Assembly: GCF_003669035.1 (NCBI RefSeq)
Contig: NZ_CP033070.1
Location: 3,782,001-3,846,000 of the forward strand
DNA length: 64,000 nt
Direction: 5' to 3'
Source: Chryseobacterium sp. 3008163
GTDB lineage: Bacteria > Bacteroidota > Bacteroidia > Flavobacteriales > Weeksellaceae
Position 1 is the stretch's first letter, and each line of letters starts with the position of its first letter. Shown piece after piece: positions 18,046-26,405 of this stretch. Under the pieces are notes generated by a model that was not told the DNA's origin, ran no database searches, and worked only from the letters and a program-made list of their open reading frames with translations. The position numbers and the translations under genes are program-made.

Positions 18046-20253
18046 ATGAGTATACCTCAAGCAATTACAGAGACGATCATTCTTGCAGACGGCAGAGAGA
18101 TCACAATTGAAACAGGAAAATTAGCAAAACAGGCTGATGGTTCTGTAGTCGTAAAAATCGGCGGAACAATGCTTTTAGCAACTGTTGTAGCCAGCAAAGA
18201 AGCAAAAGATGGTGTAGATTTCTTACCATTGACAGTAGATTACAGAGAAAAATTCTATGCAGGTGGAAAAATTCCTGGAAACTTTTTTAGAAGAGAAGCT
18301 AGACCTTCAGATCAGGAAATCCTGACAATGCGTTTGGTAGACAGGGTTCTAAGACCATTATTCCCTGAAGATTTCCATGCGGAAGTTCAGGTGATGATTT
18401 CATTGATTTCTTATGACGGACAGTCAATTCCTGACGATTTAGCAGGTCTTGCAGCTTCGGCAGCGATTGCAATTACTGATATTCCTTTCAACGGACCAAT
18501 GTCTGAAGTAAGAGTAGTAAGAATTGACGGGAAATTAGCGGTAAACCCTAATTATGAAGATCTTAAATTGGCTGACCTTGACATCATGGTGGGTGCAACT
18601 AAAGATTCTATCGTAATGGTGGAAGGTGAGATGAAAGAAATTTCTGAGGCAGAAATGCTTGAAGCAATTCAATTCGCTCATGTTGAAATCAAAAAACAAG
18701 TTGAAGCTCAGGAAAGATTAGCTGAAAAAGTAGGCAAATCTTTACCAAAAAGAGAATATAGCCACGAAAATCACGACGAAGCAATTCGTGAGAAAGTGTG
18801 GAAAGAAACATACGATAAAGTATACGAAGTAGCAAAAATTCCTTCAGGAAAAGAAGAGAGGGGTGAGAAATTTAAAGCTGTATTGGCTGAATTTTTATCT
18901 CAATATGTAGAACATGCTGAAGAGTTAGAAAGAGTAACTCCTTTCGCAAAAGTATATTTCCATGACGTGGAAAAAGAAGCGATGCGTCAGATGATTTTAA
19001 ATGATAAAATCCGTCTTGATGGTCGTGATCCTCAAACGATTCGCCCGATCTGGAGCGAAATCGATTATTTACCTGGAGCTCACGGTTCTGCAATCTTCAC
19101 AAGAGGTGAAACTCAATCTTTAACTGCTGTAACTTTAGGTTCAGTAAAAGATGCGAACATGGTAGACAGCGTAATGGTAAACTATGACGAAAGATTCTTC
19201 TTACATTATAACTTCCCGCCGTTCTCAACAGGTGAAGCTCGTCCTTTGAGAGGAACTTCAAGAAGAGAAGTAGGTCACGGAAACTTAGCTCAAAGAGCTT
19301 TGGCGAATATGATCCCGGAAGAAAATCCTTATACCATCCGTATCGTTTCTGATATTTTAGAATCAAACGGTTCATCTTCTATGGCGACTGTTTGTGCAGG
19401 AACTTTAGCATTGATGGATGCAGGTGTTCAAATCAAGAAACCGGTTTCTGGTATTGCAATGGGATTGGTAACTGATGTAAAATCAGGAAAATTCACTGTA
19501 CTTTCTGACATCTTGGGTGATGAAGATCACTTGGGAGATATGGACTTTAAAGTAACCGGAACAGCAGATGGAATCACCGCTTGTCAGATGGACATCAAGA
19601 TTCAAGGATTGTCGATGGACATTATGGAAAAAGCGCTTCTACAAGCTAGAGACGGAAGATTACATATTCTTGATAAATTAAACGAGACAATTTCTGCTCC
19701 AAGAGAAGACGTGAAACCTCACGCTCCGAAAATGGTAATGCTTGAGATCTCTAAAGATTTCATCGGTGCAGTTATCGGGCCTGGTGGAAAAATCATTCAG
19801 CAAATGCAGAAAGATACTGATACTGTTATCGCAATTGAAGAAGTTGGCGAAATCGGTAGAATTGAAATTTCTGGTGTTAGCAGAGAGAAAATCAACGAAG
19901 CGATTGCAAGAATCAACGAGATTACTTTTGTACCAACTGTAGGTGAAGTTTACCAAGGTAAAGTAGTAAAAGTGATGGATTTTGGAGCATTCGTAGCGAT
20001 TGCAAAAGGTACTGAAGGTCTACTTCATATCTCTGAAATCGAATGGGCTCGTCTAGACAAAGTTCCTTACAAAGAAGGTGACGAAGTTGAGGTGAAATTT
20101 ATGGGTTATGATGACCGTAAAAAAATGAAACTTTCTAGAAAAGTTTTATTGCCAAGACCAGAAAGACCGGCACAAAAGCCAAGAAATGAAGGTAACGTAA
20201 ATCCTGAAGGTAAAGACCAACCGGGAGAACACAAGCCTTTGAATGAAGCTTAA
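18046..20253 (+). CDS. pnp: Polyribonucleotide nucleotidyltransferase (PNPase)
   Basis: The 735-residue protein has the full domain set: two RNase PH-like domains (about 10-230 and 325-545; [11 protein letters not shown] near the end of the second), a KH domain with [12 protein letters not shown] (about 577-588) and a C-terminal S1 domain ([19 protein letters not shown], about 635-700). It degrades RNA 3'-5' using phosphate and can add tails. A degenerate copy of the last ~150 coding bases plus 3' UTR is found about 740 bases downstream at 20991-21183. Confidence 0.98.
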   Translation: MSIPQAITETIILADGREITIETGKLAKQADGSVVVKIGGTMLLATVVASKEAKDGVDFLPLTVDYREKFYAGGKIPGNFFRREARPSDQEILTMRLVDRVLRPLFPEDFHAEVQVMISLISYDGQSIPDDLAGLAASAAIAITDIPFNGPMSEVRVVRIDGKLAVNPNYEDLKLADLDIMVGATKDSIVMVEGEMKEISEAEMLEAIQFAHVEIKKQVEAQERLAEKVGKSLPKREYSHENHDEAIREKVWKETYDKVYEVAKIPSGKEERGEKFKAVLAEFLSQYVEHAEELERVTPFAKVYFHDVEKEAMRQMILNDKIRLDGRDPQTIRPIWSEIDYLPGAHGSAIFTRGETQSLTAVTLGSVKDANMVDSVMVNYDERFFLHYNFPPFSTGEARPLRGTSRREVGHGNLAQRALANMIPEENPYTIRIVSDILESNGSSSMATVCAGTLALMDAGVQIKKPVSGIAMGLVTDVKSGKFTVLSDILGDEDHLGDMDFKVTGTADGITACQMDIKIQGLSMDIMEKALLQARDGRLHILDKLNETISAPREDVKPHAPKMVMLEISKDFIGAVIGPGGKIIQQMQKDTDTVIAIEEVGEIGRIEISGVSREKINEAIARINEITFVPTVGEVYQGKVVKVMDFGAFVAIAKGTEGLLHISEIEWARLDKVPYKEGDEVEVKFMGYDDRKKMKLSRKVLLPRPERPAQKPRNEGNVNPEGKDQPGEHKPLNEA

Positions 20254-20275
20254 GATTATTACAATCAACTATATG

Positions 20276-20303
20276 AAACCACCGAATTTTCGGTGGTTTT
20301 TTT
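20276..20303 (+). terminator. pnp terminator
   Basis: AAACCACCGA and TCGGTGGTTT form a 10-base stem with a four-base loop, followed by T residues, just after the pnp stop. Confidence 0.88.
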
Positions 20304-20420
20304 GTGGGGGTATTGATTTTTTAGGTAAAGAAATTATTGTTTGAGGATATAGATTATTGGTTGCAGGTGAGAGAACAGAATTATCAATGTTCTATACCTG
20401 GGGCTTTGCCTTGAGGTAGT

Positions 20421-20831
20421 TTATTCCATTTTAAAGAAGAAAAAAGCTACTGCCGCCCATTCTTTTTTAATTCCATTAGCATTGCCGATCGTACCGTGGC
20501 TGCTGTTTTCCACCGTTCCGTTGTCTTTGATGTACCCAAGGGTTGAATGGCTGCTGTTTTCGACTGTTCCGTCTTTTTTAACATAACCAACAGTAGAACC
20601 ACTTTTGTTTTCTATGGTACCATCGCTTTTGATTCTCCCAATTGTGCTGTGGCTTTTGTTTTCAACCGTACCGTCGCTTTTAATATAACCTACTGTAGAA
20701 TGACTTTTGTTTTCAATTGTTCCGTCTGATTTGATGTAACCTGCTGTATTACGGCTTCCCGATTCAATAGTTTGAGCACATGTAATAGAAAGGTTAAATA
20801 GAAGGGAGCAAATGAATAGTGTTTTTTTCAT
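20421..20831 (-). CDS. Exported protein with five 17-residue tandem repeats
   Basis: A signal peptide (cleavage near TCAQ, residue ~20) precedes five consecutive repeats of the form GYIKSDGTVENKSHSTV (17 residues, 51 bases), diverging slightly from N to C. The protein ends in a hydrophobic AAVAFFFF stretch. Regular repeats with G, K-DG and N-S turns suggest a beta-solenoid or beta-propeller-like surface protein. I recall similar GYIKSDGTVEN repeat proteins in Flavobacteriia without a function. The gene lies between pnp and a degraded copy of the pnp tail. Confidence 0.75.
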   Translation of the reverse strand: MKKTLFICSLLFNLSITCAQTIESGSRNTAGYIKSDGTIENKSHSTVGYIKSDGTVENKSHSTIGRIKSDGTIENKSGSTVGYVKKDGTVENSSHSTLGYIKDNGTVENSSHGTIGNANGIKKEWAAVAFFFFKME

Positions 20832-20990
20832 GGTTTTTAAATTTTAAGGGTTATTATTTTGATTTGATAAATCCTTTAGGATTGTGGAACTTATAGTTAC
20901 GACTTGTTAATTATATTTTTATAAAGATAAAAACTTTTTAAGAAAGCGATTAGAAAATAAAAGTCACACGATACAATTGTGCGGAAGCGA

Positions 20991-21183
20991 GGGTTATGAT
21001 GACCGTGAAAAAATAAAACTTTCTAGAAAAGTTTTATGGCCAAGACTAGAAAGACCGGCACAAAAGCCAAGAAATGAAGGAAATGTAAATCCTTAAGATC
21101 AAGACCGGCTTGGAGAACACGAGCCTTTGTACGAAGCTTAAGATTATTACAATCAACTATATAAAACCACTAATTCCGGTGAT
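20991..21183 (+). pseudogene. Degenerate duplicate of the pnp 3' end
   Basis: From GGGTTATGATGACCGT onward this segment aligns with 20103-20297, the last ~50 codons of pnp plus its stop and trailer (shared words ACTTTCTAGAAAAGTTTTAT, AGATTATTACAATCAACTAT). The copy has substitutions, a premature stop in the tail, and a trailer whose terminator stem is damaged. It has no start codon of its own. It marks a duplication flanking the repeat-protein gene. Confidence 0.9.
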
Positions 21184-21239
21184 ATTTAATTCAAAAATTT
21201 CAATATTTGTTTTATTTTTAACAACTTAAAATATAAACT

Positions 21240-21593
21240 ATGAAAAAATTATTTATTCTATTCTTAATCAACGCATCTGCATTAGTATTTTCTCAAACAG
21301 TAAATGATGTTTCGCTAAGAGATATCGATGTAGATTACGTTCAGATTATCGGGACTGGTCGTTCTTTAAGTACAAAAGTAAATGTGGAAATCGATTTCGG
21401 ACAGGAAACTAAATCCATATCCTTTAAAAACGAAACCAATATTAAAGACGAAAGAGGACGGAATGTGAAATTTAATTCGATGATGGATGCTCTGAATTTT
21501 ATGTCTGCAAATGGCTATGTATTCCAATTCGCTTATACCACAAATGATGAAAAAGATAAGGCTGTTTATTATATTTTAAAGAAAAATAAATAA
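21240..21593 (+). CDS. Exported hypothetical protein (117 aa)
   Basis: The signal peptide MKKLFILFLINASALVFSQ is followed by about 98 residues of mixed alpha/beta sequence. The C-terminal half (NSMMDALNFMSANGYVFQFA) resembles the small secreted Bacteroidota proteins that end in a YILKK strand. No enzyme motif is visible. An A-rich Bacteroidota ribosome-binding context precedes the ATG. Confidence 0.7.
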   Translation: MKKLFILFLINASALVFSQTVNDVSLRDIDVDYVQIIGTGRSLSTKVNVEIDFGQETKSISFKNETNIKDERGRNVKFNSMMDALNFMSANGYVFQFAYTTNDEKDKAVYYILKKNK

Positions 21594-21620
21594 CTCCACT
21601 GACATCTCAGTGGAGTTATT
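21592..21620. terminator. Terminator between convergent genes
   Basis: AACTCCACTGA and TCAGTGGAGTT form an 11-base stem with a four-base loop, overlapping the stop of the 117-residue gene. It can serve both convergent genes. Confidence 0.8.
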
Positions 21621-21641
21621 CCTAATAAACAAATATGGTTT

Positions 21642-22820
21642 TTAACCTAAAATTTCCGACATAGCAGAAACCAATACTCCTAAAAGCTGAGGATTTCCTG
21701 CTGGTGAAGTGATTTTTACAGTCATTTGACCGCTATCTGAAAAGCTTACTGAAGTTGAAGAACCACCAGATCCACTAGCACTGAAGAAAGGCCAGAAACC
21801 TGTACTTGCTCTTGCGGTGATTACCTGCTGGTCACTTGAAGAATAACTTGTTGCAGAAGTCATTGTAATATCAATTCCGTCAACAATGATCAAAGAAGTT
21901 GCAGAACGCTGTAAGTTACCATTAGGCCCGAAAGTAGTGTCCCAAGATGGCAAACCGTTTTTCCAAACCGTGTTGTCTCTGGTACCATAAGCTCTTGACA
22001 ATGCTGCACTGTTATACCAAGGCGTGTATTGGCTAAGGATAGGATCTGTAGACGTTTTTGCTAAAGGAGCTCCAGGTAATGTCAACACATGTTTGAAGCT
22101 TGCACTGATATTAATACCTGCTGAGGTAGCTTCCTGTGTAAGATTGTCATAGCTTGCGCCGCCCCCAAAATCAAACAAGTCGAAAAACACAGATGTACTT
22201 CCGCTTGCCCATGTGTGAGATACATCAGAAGACTGTGTTTTACTATCCATCGTAAAGCTTTTTGCCGGAGCAGACTGGATTGCGTTACTTAAGTCTGCAA
22301 TCGTAGTATTATAAGCATATCCTTTCCCTGCAGCCTGAGCAGAAGCAAACATCGTATTGGCAATCGTTACGATATCATTATAGAAAGATTGGATTAATGA
22401 TGCGCTGCATCCCATCTGAGAAGGAGCATAAATCATTGCCCATTTTTTAAATGCAGACTGCATAGCATCCGGGCTGTCAAAAATATTAGAAGGACATTTA
22501 GGAGACTGAATATAATTTAGCCAATTCGTATAATAATCTCCCATACAATTCTGGAAGCTATTATCTGATAATGGTTTTAAGTTAGCAATTACTGCCTGAT
22601 AATCCTGAGAAAAATTGTTAGATTGACTTGGGTCATAGCTGTTGTTCACAGATTTTGGAGGAACGGCATCAAAAATTTTCCAAAGCCAGTCTGAAGTTGG
22701 TCCTACAGGTTGTGTTCCCTGGTAAAGCTGGAAGTTATTAGGACTTAAAGATAATCCTGTAACTAAGGCATTGTACCATTGTTGAGTTAGAGTTTGCATT
22801 GCTGCTTGTGCTTGTGACAT
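21642..22820 (-). CDS. Hypothetical protein (392 aa)
   Basis: I place the start at the ATG at 22820 (MSQAQAAMQTLTQQWYNALV). The frame runs open a further 46 codons upstream, but that extension is Arg/Ser-rich and unlike the rest. There is no signal peptide. The protein is rich in Ser, Asn, Trp and Tyr, with an N-terminal helical part and a C-terminal beta-rich part (residues ~200-390) containing GSGGSSTSVSFSDSGQMTVK. Such sequences occur in pore-forming or lectin-like proteins, but I cannot identify a family. Function unknown. Confidence 0.65.
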   Translation of the reverse strand: MSQAQAAMQTLTQQWYNALVTGLSLSPNNFQLYQGTQPVGPTSDWLWKIFDAVPPKSVNNSYDPSQSNNFSQDYQAVIANLKPLSDNSFQNCMGDYYTNWLNYIQSPKCPSNIFDSPDAMQSAFKKWAMIYAPSQMGCSASLIQSFYNDIVTIANTMFASAQAAGKGYAYNTTIADLSNAIQSAPAKSFTMDSKTQSSDVSHTWASGSTSVFFDLFDFGGGASYDNLTQEATSAGINISASFKHVLTLPGAPLAKTSTDPILSQYTPWYNSAALSRAYGTRDNTVWKNGLPSWDTTFGPNGNLQRSATSLIIVDGIDITMTSATSYSSSDQQVITARASTGFWPFFSASGSGGSSTSVSFSDSGQMTVKITSPAGNPQLLGVLVSAMSEILG

Positions 22821-23552
22821 AATATTAGTTTTTTGGTTTCCTACTCTTTTAAATATCAGGCTTTTCGGAGGCCGCCTCAATTCATTGGAAGCTTCTCTTA
22901 ATGAACAGCACAAAGTAACTTCTAAAGAATTGGAACTGGTAGAGTAGAAAATACCCAAATTGATAATAGGTATTTGTACTTCTGTAAGGCGGAATATACT
23001 TAAGTAGTTTTACGCACTTAAAAAATAGTGTTTTAAGCAATTTGATAATCATCTAATTTTTAATGGAAAAGCAATTAAAAAGTCATTTTTCTGTATTCTA
23101 AATAATCTGAAATTCAATTATTTAAATAATAGTCTTCAAAATCCGTGGAATTGTCGTATATTTGCACTATAATTAAGAAGAAGGTTTCTGCTTTTCTTAA
23201 ACTATAACAGTTTAGAATACCCTTTATCCCTCAGTTTTCTTTATTCTGACTGCCGTTTTTCACTTTTATTTCTTGTAAATGAATCTTAGTGCCGGCAATA
23301 CGAATCACCACGACTGACCACCTGTAGAACACCTTTTTACTTCTTTTCGGGAAGTTGAAATGGTTGTAATAATCGAAAAACTTTCTGGTAACGATCGTAA
23401 ATTCTAAAAAATTTATTATCTTAATGCAGCGGAATCATTAGAAGAATTTCAATAGAAATCTTTTTGTGATGGTAAACAATACCCTTTGATGAAATAACTG
23501 GAAAATCATCAGAAAATTAAATTCAAGAATAACAATTAATATAAAATAATAT
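22821..23552. promoter_or_regulatory. Divergent promoter region and long cold-shock leader
   Basis: This 730-base stretch has no convincing gene. A clear plus-strand -7 box TATATTTG lies at 23157-23164, so the mRNA of the cold-shock gene at 23553 would have a leader of about 380 bases. Long structured leaders are known for cspA-type mRNAs, where they act as thermosensors. The left part holds the promoter and 5' end of the minus-strand 392-residue gene. Confidence 0.5.
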
Positions 23553-23986
23553 ATGGCGGATTCTTTCTCAAAAAAGAAAACTTTAAGAAAAAATTACAGA
23601 AGCAAAAGGAAAAAGCGATACGTCGCGAGGACCGAAAGAACACCAATGACAAAGGGAAAAGTCTTGATGACATGATTATGTATGTAGATGCAAATGGTCA
23701 GTTAACAAGTACACCTCCTGATAACAGCAACAAAAGTGTCATTGATTTGGATAACATTCAATTGGGTGCAGCTCCTATTCAGGAAGAAGATCCAATCAAG
23801 TCTGGTATCGTTACTTTTTTCAGCGACAAAGGATACGGATTTATCACTGAAGATAACTCTAAAGAAAATGTATTCTTCCACAGCAACAATTGTATTGATA
23901 TCATCAAAAAAGGAAACAAAGTATCTTTCGAAAAAGAAAGATCACCAAAAGGTTTCTCTGCAATCAATATCAAAATCATCAGATAG
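23553..23986 (+). CDS. Cold-shock domain protein, N-terminus shifted by one base
   Basis: The C-terminal ~65 residues are a cold-shock domain with RNP1 (KGYGFIT) and RNP2 (VFFHS). The ATG at 23553 opens a basic N-terminal region (MADSFSKK...). An A6 run at 23570-23575 is one A short of the frame that joins it to KKLQKQKEKAIRREDRKN and onward, giving about 145 residues in total. This extended form with a basic N-terminal arm is usual for Bacteroidota cold-shock proteins. It binds single-stranded nucleic acid. Confidence 0.85.
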
Positions 23987-24007
23987 TTTTTTAAACTATA
24001 TATAAAA

Positions 24008-24045
24008 CAAACCGCTTCAGCAATGAGGTGGTTTTCTTTTTATAT
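24008..24045 (+). terminator. Terminator after the cold-shock gene
   Basis: AAACCGCTT and AGGTGGTTT pair (one G-T and one end mismatch) around a short loop, followed by a T-rich run. Confidence 0.65.
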
Positions 24046-24047
24046 AT

Positions 24048-24109
24048 AAAGATTTTCTCTTATTTCGACTAAAATTTATGTTGTTTTTTCTAGATCTGGA
24101 TATTCCGGA
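24048..24109 (-). pseudogene. Duplicate of the 3' end of the downstream nucleotidyltransferase gene
   Basis: These ~60 bases align with 25313-25374, the last ~20 codons of the rlaP-like gene at 25305-26396, with about five differences in the central 59 bases. On the minus strand it still reads the peptide EYPDLEKTT and, after a stop, ILVEIRENLY. There is no coding sequence upstream of it. It places a copy of the gene's tail on the far side of the inserted 240-residue gene. Confidence 0.85.
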
Positions 24110-24128
24110 GTGAGAATGTAATTTCAGG

Positions 24129-24350
24129 ATGCGGAAATATGATTTCACAATTCAAGAATATAATGCTACAGTGCAAGAGTATAGTTCGACATCGGAAGAA
24201 TATGGTTTAACATTGCAAGAATATGATTCTACAACGAAAGAATATTAATTTGCATCGTGCCCATGTGAAATAACATCGCAAAAAAATAAAGCTACATTAC
24301 AAGAATGTAACTTTACAATGCAAGAATATTGAGTTACTGTGTTTCAACAT
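24129..24350 (+). repeat. 21-base minisatellite encoding heptads
   Basis: From 24129 the plus strand reads about five 21-base units as seven-residue repeats of the type Y-x-x-T-x-Q/E-E (YDFTIQE, YNATVQE, YSSTSEE, YGLTLQE, YDSTTKE), ending at TAA 24246-24248. Further degenerate units (GCTACATTACAAGAATG type) continue to about 24335. The 39-codon frame has an ATG but no clear ribosome-binding context, so it may be a non-coding repeat or a decayed coiled-coil gene. Confidence 0.6.
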
Positions 24351-24370
24351 TCTTTTGAACACAAAAAACA

Positions 24371-25093
24371 TTATTTTCTATTCGTAAATTCTATTGCTGA
24401 AACGTTTGTGTACTCGGGAGAAGTTGCACCGTAGAGGCTTTTCACATACTTTTTGATGTTCTGGGCGATGGTGTACAAGCCTGTATCGTCTGCATATAAA
24501 ATTTTGTCTCTTTCTATCAATTTTGTGTTGAGCTCGGCTTCAGTCTGGTCGACAGCCTGGGTAGCACTCATTAATGATGCGTGGTAGGTGGTCAGGTTGT
24601 TTAATTTTAAATCTTCTTCATTTGGTGTGTAGCCCGGAAGGGTTGCCAATAATTGCAGAAGAATCCCGAAATTTTCAGCCTGCTGGGTGAAAGACTGGCG
24701 GGAAGTGGAAGCTGTTTTGGGCGCTTCTTTACCTTCTTCAAGTGGAGTGGCGACTTTCTTTGAGCCGCCCTGAACTGCGCGGTTCAATGATCTTGCCTGA
24801 TCTAATGTTCCTTGTGGCAATCCTAAAATTTCGAGCAGATTAACGATTTTGGTACATGTTGATTTTAGATTTTCGAAGGCGGTCTGACGTGTGATGATTG
24901 CGTTTTTGTTGGCGTTTCGTTTGTCTTCCACCTCAGTTAATTTTGCGGCGGCATTGGTGTACAATGCCTGAAGGTTGGCTACTGTAATGTTTTCTACCGG
25001 AGGATTGTAAAGGCTGTAAGTGGTAACTTGCTGTGTAATTTTTTGAAGGTTCGCTACATTTTTAGCGTGCCCAACTTCGGAGGTACTTGACAT
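24371..25093 (-). CDS. Helical hypothetical protein (240 aa)
   Basis: The protein is almost entirely helical, with heptad-like spacing (LQALYTNAAAKLTEVEDKRN, AVDQTEAELNTKLIERDKIL) and a low-complexity linker (GKEAPKTASTSRQS) in the middle. It has no signal peptide and no Cys-rich motif apart from one central Cys. I recall similar alpha-helical proteins of unknown role in Chryseobacterium. It is flanked by the rlaP-like gene and by a copy of that gene's tail, indicating insertion or segmental duplication here. Confidence 0.7.
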   Translation of the reverse strand: MSSTSEVGHAKNVANLQKITQQVTTYSLYNPPVENITVANLQALYTNAAAKLTEVEDKRNANKNAIITRQTAFENLKSTCTKIVNLLEILGLPQGTLDQARSLNRAVQGGSKKVATPLEEGKEAPKTASTSRQSFTQQAENFGILLQLLATLPGYTPNEEDLKLNNLTTYHASLMSATQAVDQTEAELNTKLIERDKILYADDTGLYTIAQNIKKYVKSLYGATSPEYTNVSAIEFTNRK

Positions 25094-25304
25094 AATATTT
25101 GTGTTTTTAAATTAGTACTTCAAATATAAAAATTATTTTGAATAAAATAGTTTTTGGTGTAAAATATTTTGTTAATCAGTGTATTATGTTAAATAGGATA
25201 ATGAAAAACCCCGATACATAGACTGGGGTTTTGTTGTTTTGAAATGGAAAAAGGAATTGCAAATCAGTACATAGATAATTATTTTGAACATTTTTAGAAA
25301 CAAA

Positions 25305-26396
25305 TTATTTGTAAAGATTTTCTCTTATTTCGACTAAGATTTTTGTTGTTTTTTCCAGATCCGGATATTCTGGAAGTGTCGAGATCGAATGATAGTATTC
25401 AATCGACTGAATCAATCCTTCTGCTTTTTTCATTACATTATCATACGACCAGTTTCCGGCTTTGATATCTAATAATTCATCACGGTTTTCTACACGGATA
25501 TTTAAAGAATTGGTTTTAAAAATCTGTTCGCACGACTGCAGCAATCGAATCGTGTGCATCATATTTTTGCTGTCGTAGTTTTGTCCGTGGTTTTGATTGA
25601 CGTTGTAGCGGTCTTCATTTCGCTCGGAAACCCATTTCCAATATTCACGGTAATCTTTGCAGTACGTGGAGTAGGCGTCGAGATTACAGAACATAAAAGC
25701 CACCGATTTTTCTCCTTTTGGAATTGATGACAGAGAAACCTGATTGGCTTCTTCGTTCTGAATAATTCCTTTGTAGCCTAAATCTCCCGATTCATTGTAG
25801 AAAACGGCAAACATTCCTTTGGTATTGTCGATGCTCACCAATCCGCATTTTTTCTGTGAAAGACCACCCCGTCCAGCGGACACCCCTACGGAGGAGGGGA
25901 ATTCTTGAAGCCATTTTTTTAATGGAATTGAACTGTTATTTTCTAAAATATAACAGAAATCAAGAATCGATTTTCTTTCTTTATCAATAGGATTTAAAAT
26001 CTTTTTATTGAGTCCTTTTGCTTTTTTGATCTGCGAAATCGCATAACCCGCAAACGTATCTTTGCATAATTTGGAAAGGAAATCTTCAGGCTTCAACAAA
26101 TCCATTAACGGATTTTTATGCTGAATACAGTCTTCCGGACTTGCCAGAATTTCCAGAATATTCGGATTGTTTTTTTGTAGCAATTCTACAAATCTCCCGA
26201 TCTCATAATACGAAATATCATTTGTCTCATTAGAAATTTGCGGAATATAATTTAAACCAAAAAAATCTTCTTTTGGTAAATAATACACTCCCCGAATATC
26301 TGTATCAGAGTTTTCCGTTGCGAGCCCGAAAGAGCGGCTTCCGGAGATGGATTCGAGGAGGATGAGGTTGCGGGATTTTAGTGTTTGGATGGTCAT
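25305..26396 (-). CDS. RlaP-type nucleotidyltransferase (polymerase-beta superfamily)
   Basis: Residues 19-24 (GSRSFG) and 30-36 (SDTDIRG) form the nucleotidyltransferase active-site pattern GSRxxG...SDxDIRG. The 363-residue length and C-terminal helical part fit the RlaP/YcgL family, predicted to add nucleotides to RNA ends in RNA-repair loci. A paralogue lies at 29993-30739 beside rtcB. The coding sequence contains an in-frame ~40-base palindromic repeat (25863-25902) that adds residues around PSSVGVSAGRGG. It starts 9 bases after the Hachiman-like helicase stop and may be read through from it. Confidence 0.82.
   Translation of the reverse strand: MTIQTLKSRNLILLESISGSRSFGLATENSDTDIRGVYYLPKEDFFGLNYIPQISNETNDISYYEIGRFVELLQKNNPNILEILASPEDCIQHKNPLMDLLKPEDFLSKLCKDTFAGYAISQIKKAKGLNKKILNPIDKERKSILDFCYILENNSSIPLKKWLQEFPSSVGVSAGRGGLSQKKCGLVSIDNTKGMFAVFYNESGDLGYKGIIQNEEANQVSLSSIPKGEKSVAFMFCNLDAYSTYCKDYREYWKWVSERNEDRYNVNQNHGQNYDSKNMMHTIRLLQSCEQIFKTNSLNIRVENRDELLDIKAGNWSYDNVMKKAEGLIQSIEYYHSISTLPEYPDLEKTTKILVEIRENLYK
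25863..25902. repeat. Palindromic repeat inside the rlaP-like gene
   Basis: The outer parts (ACCACCCCGTC and GGAGGGGAAT) match an intergenic repeat at 35083-35136. Here the element lies in frame within a coding sequence. Confidence 0.65.
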
Positions 26397-26405
26397 TTTA
26401 AATTA

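Noticed and set aside
22821-22958. 46-residue N-terminal extension of the 392-residue protein
   Set aside because: Composition is unlike the rest of the protein, and a natural ATG with a good context follows at 22820.
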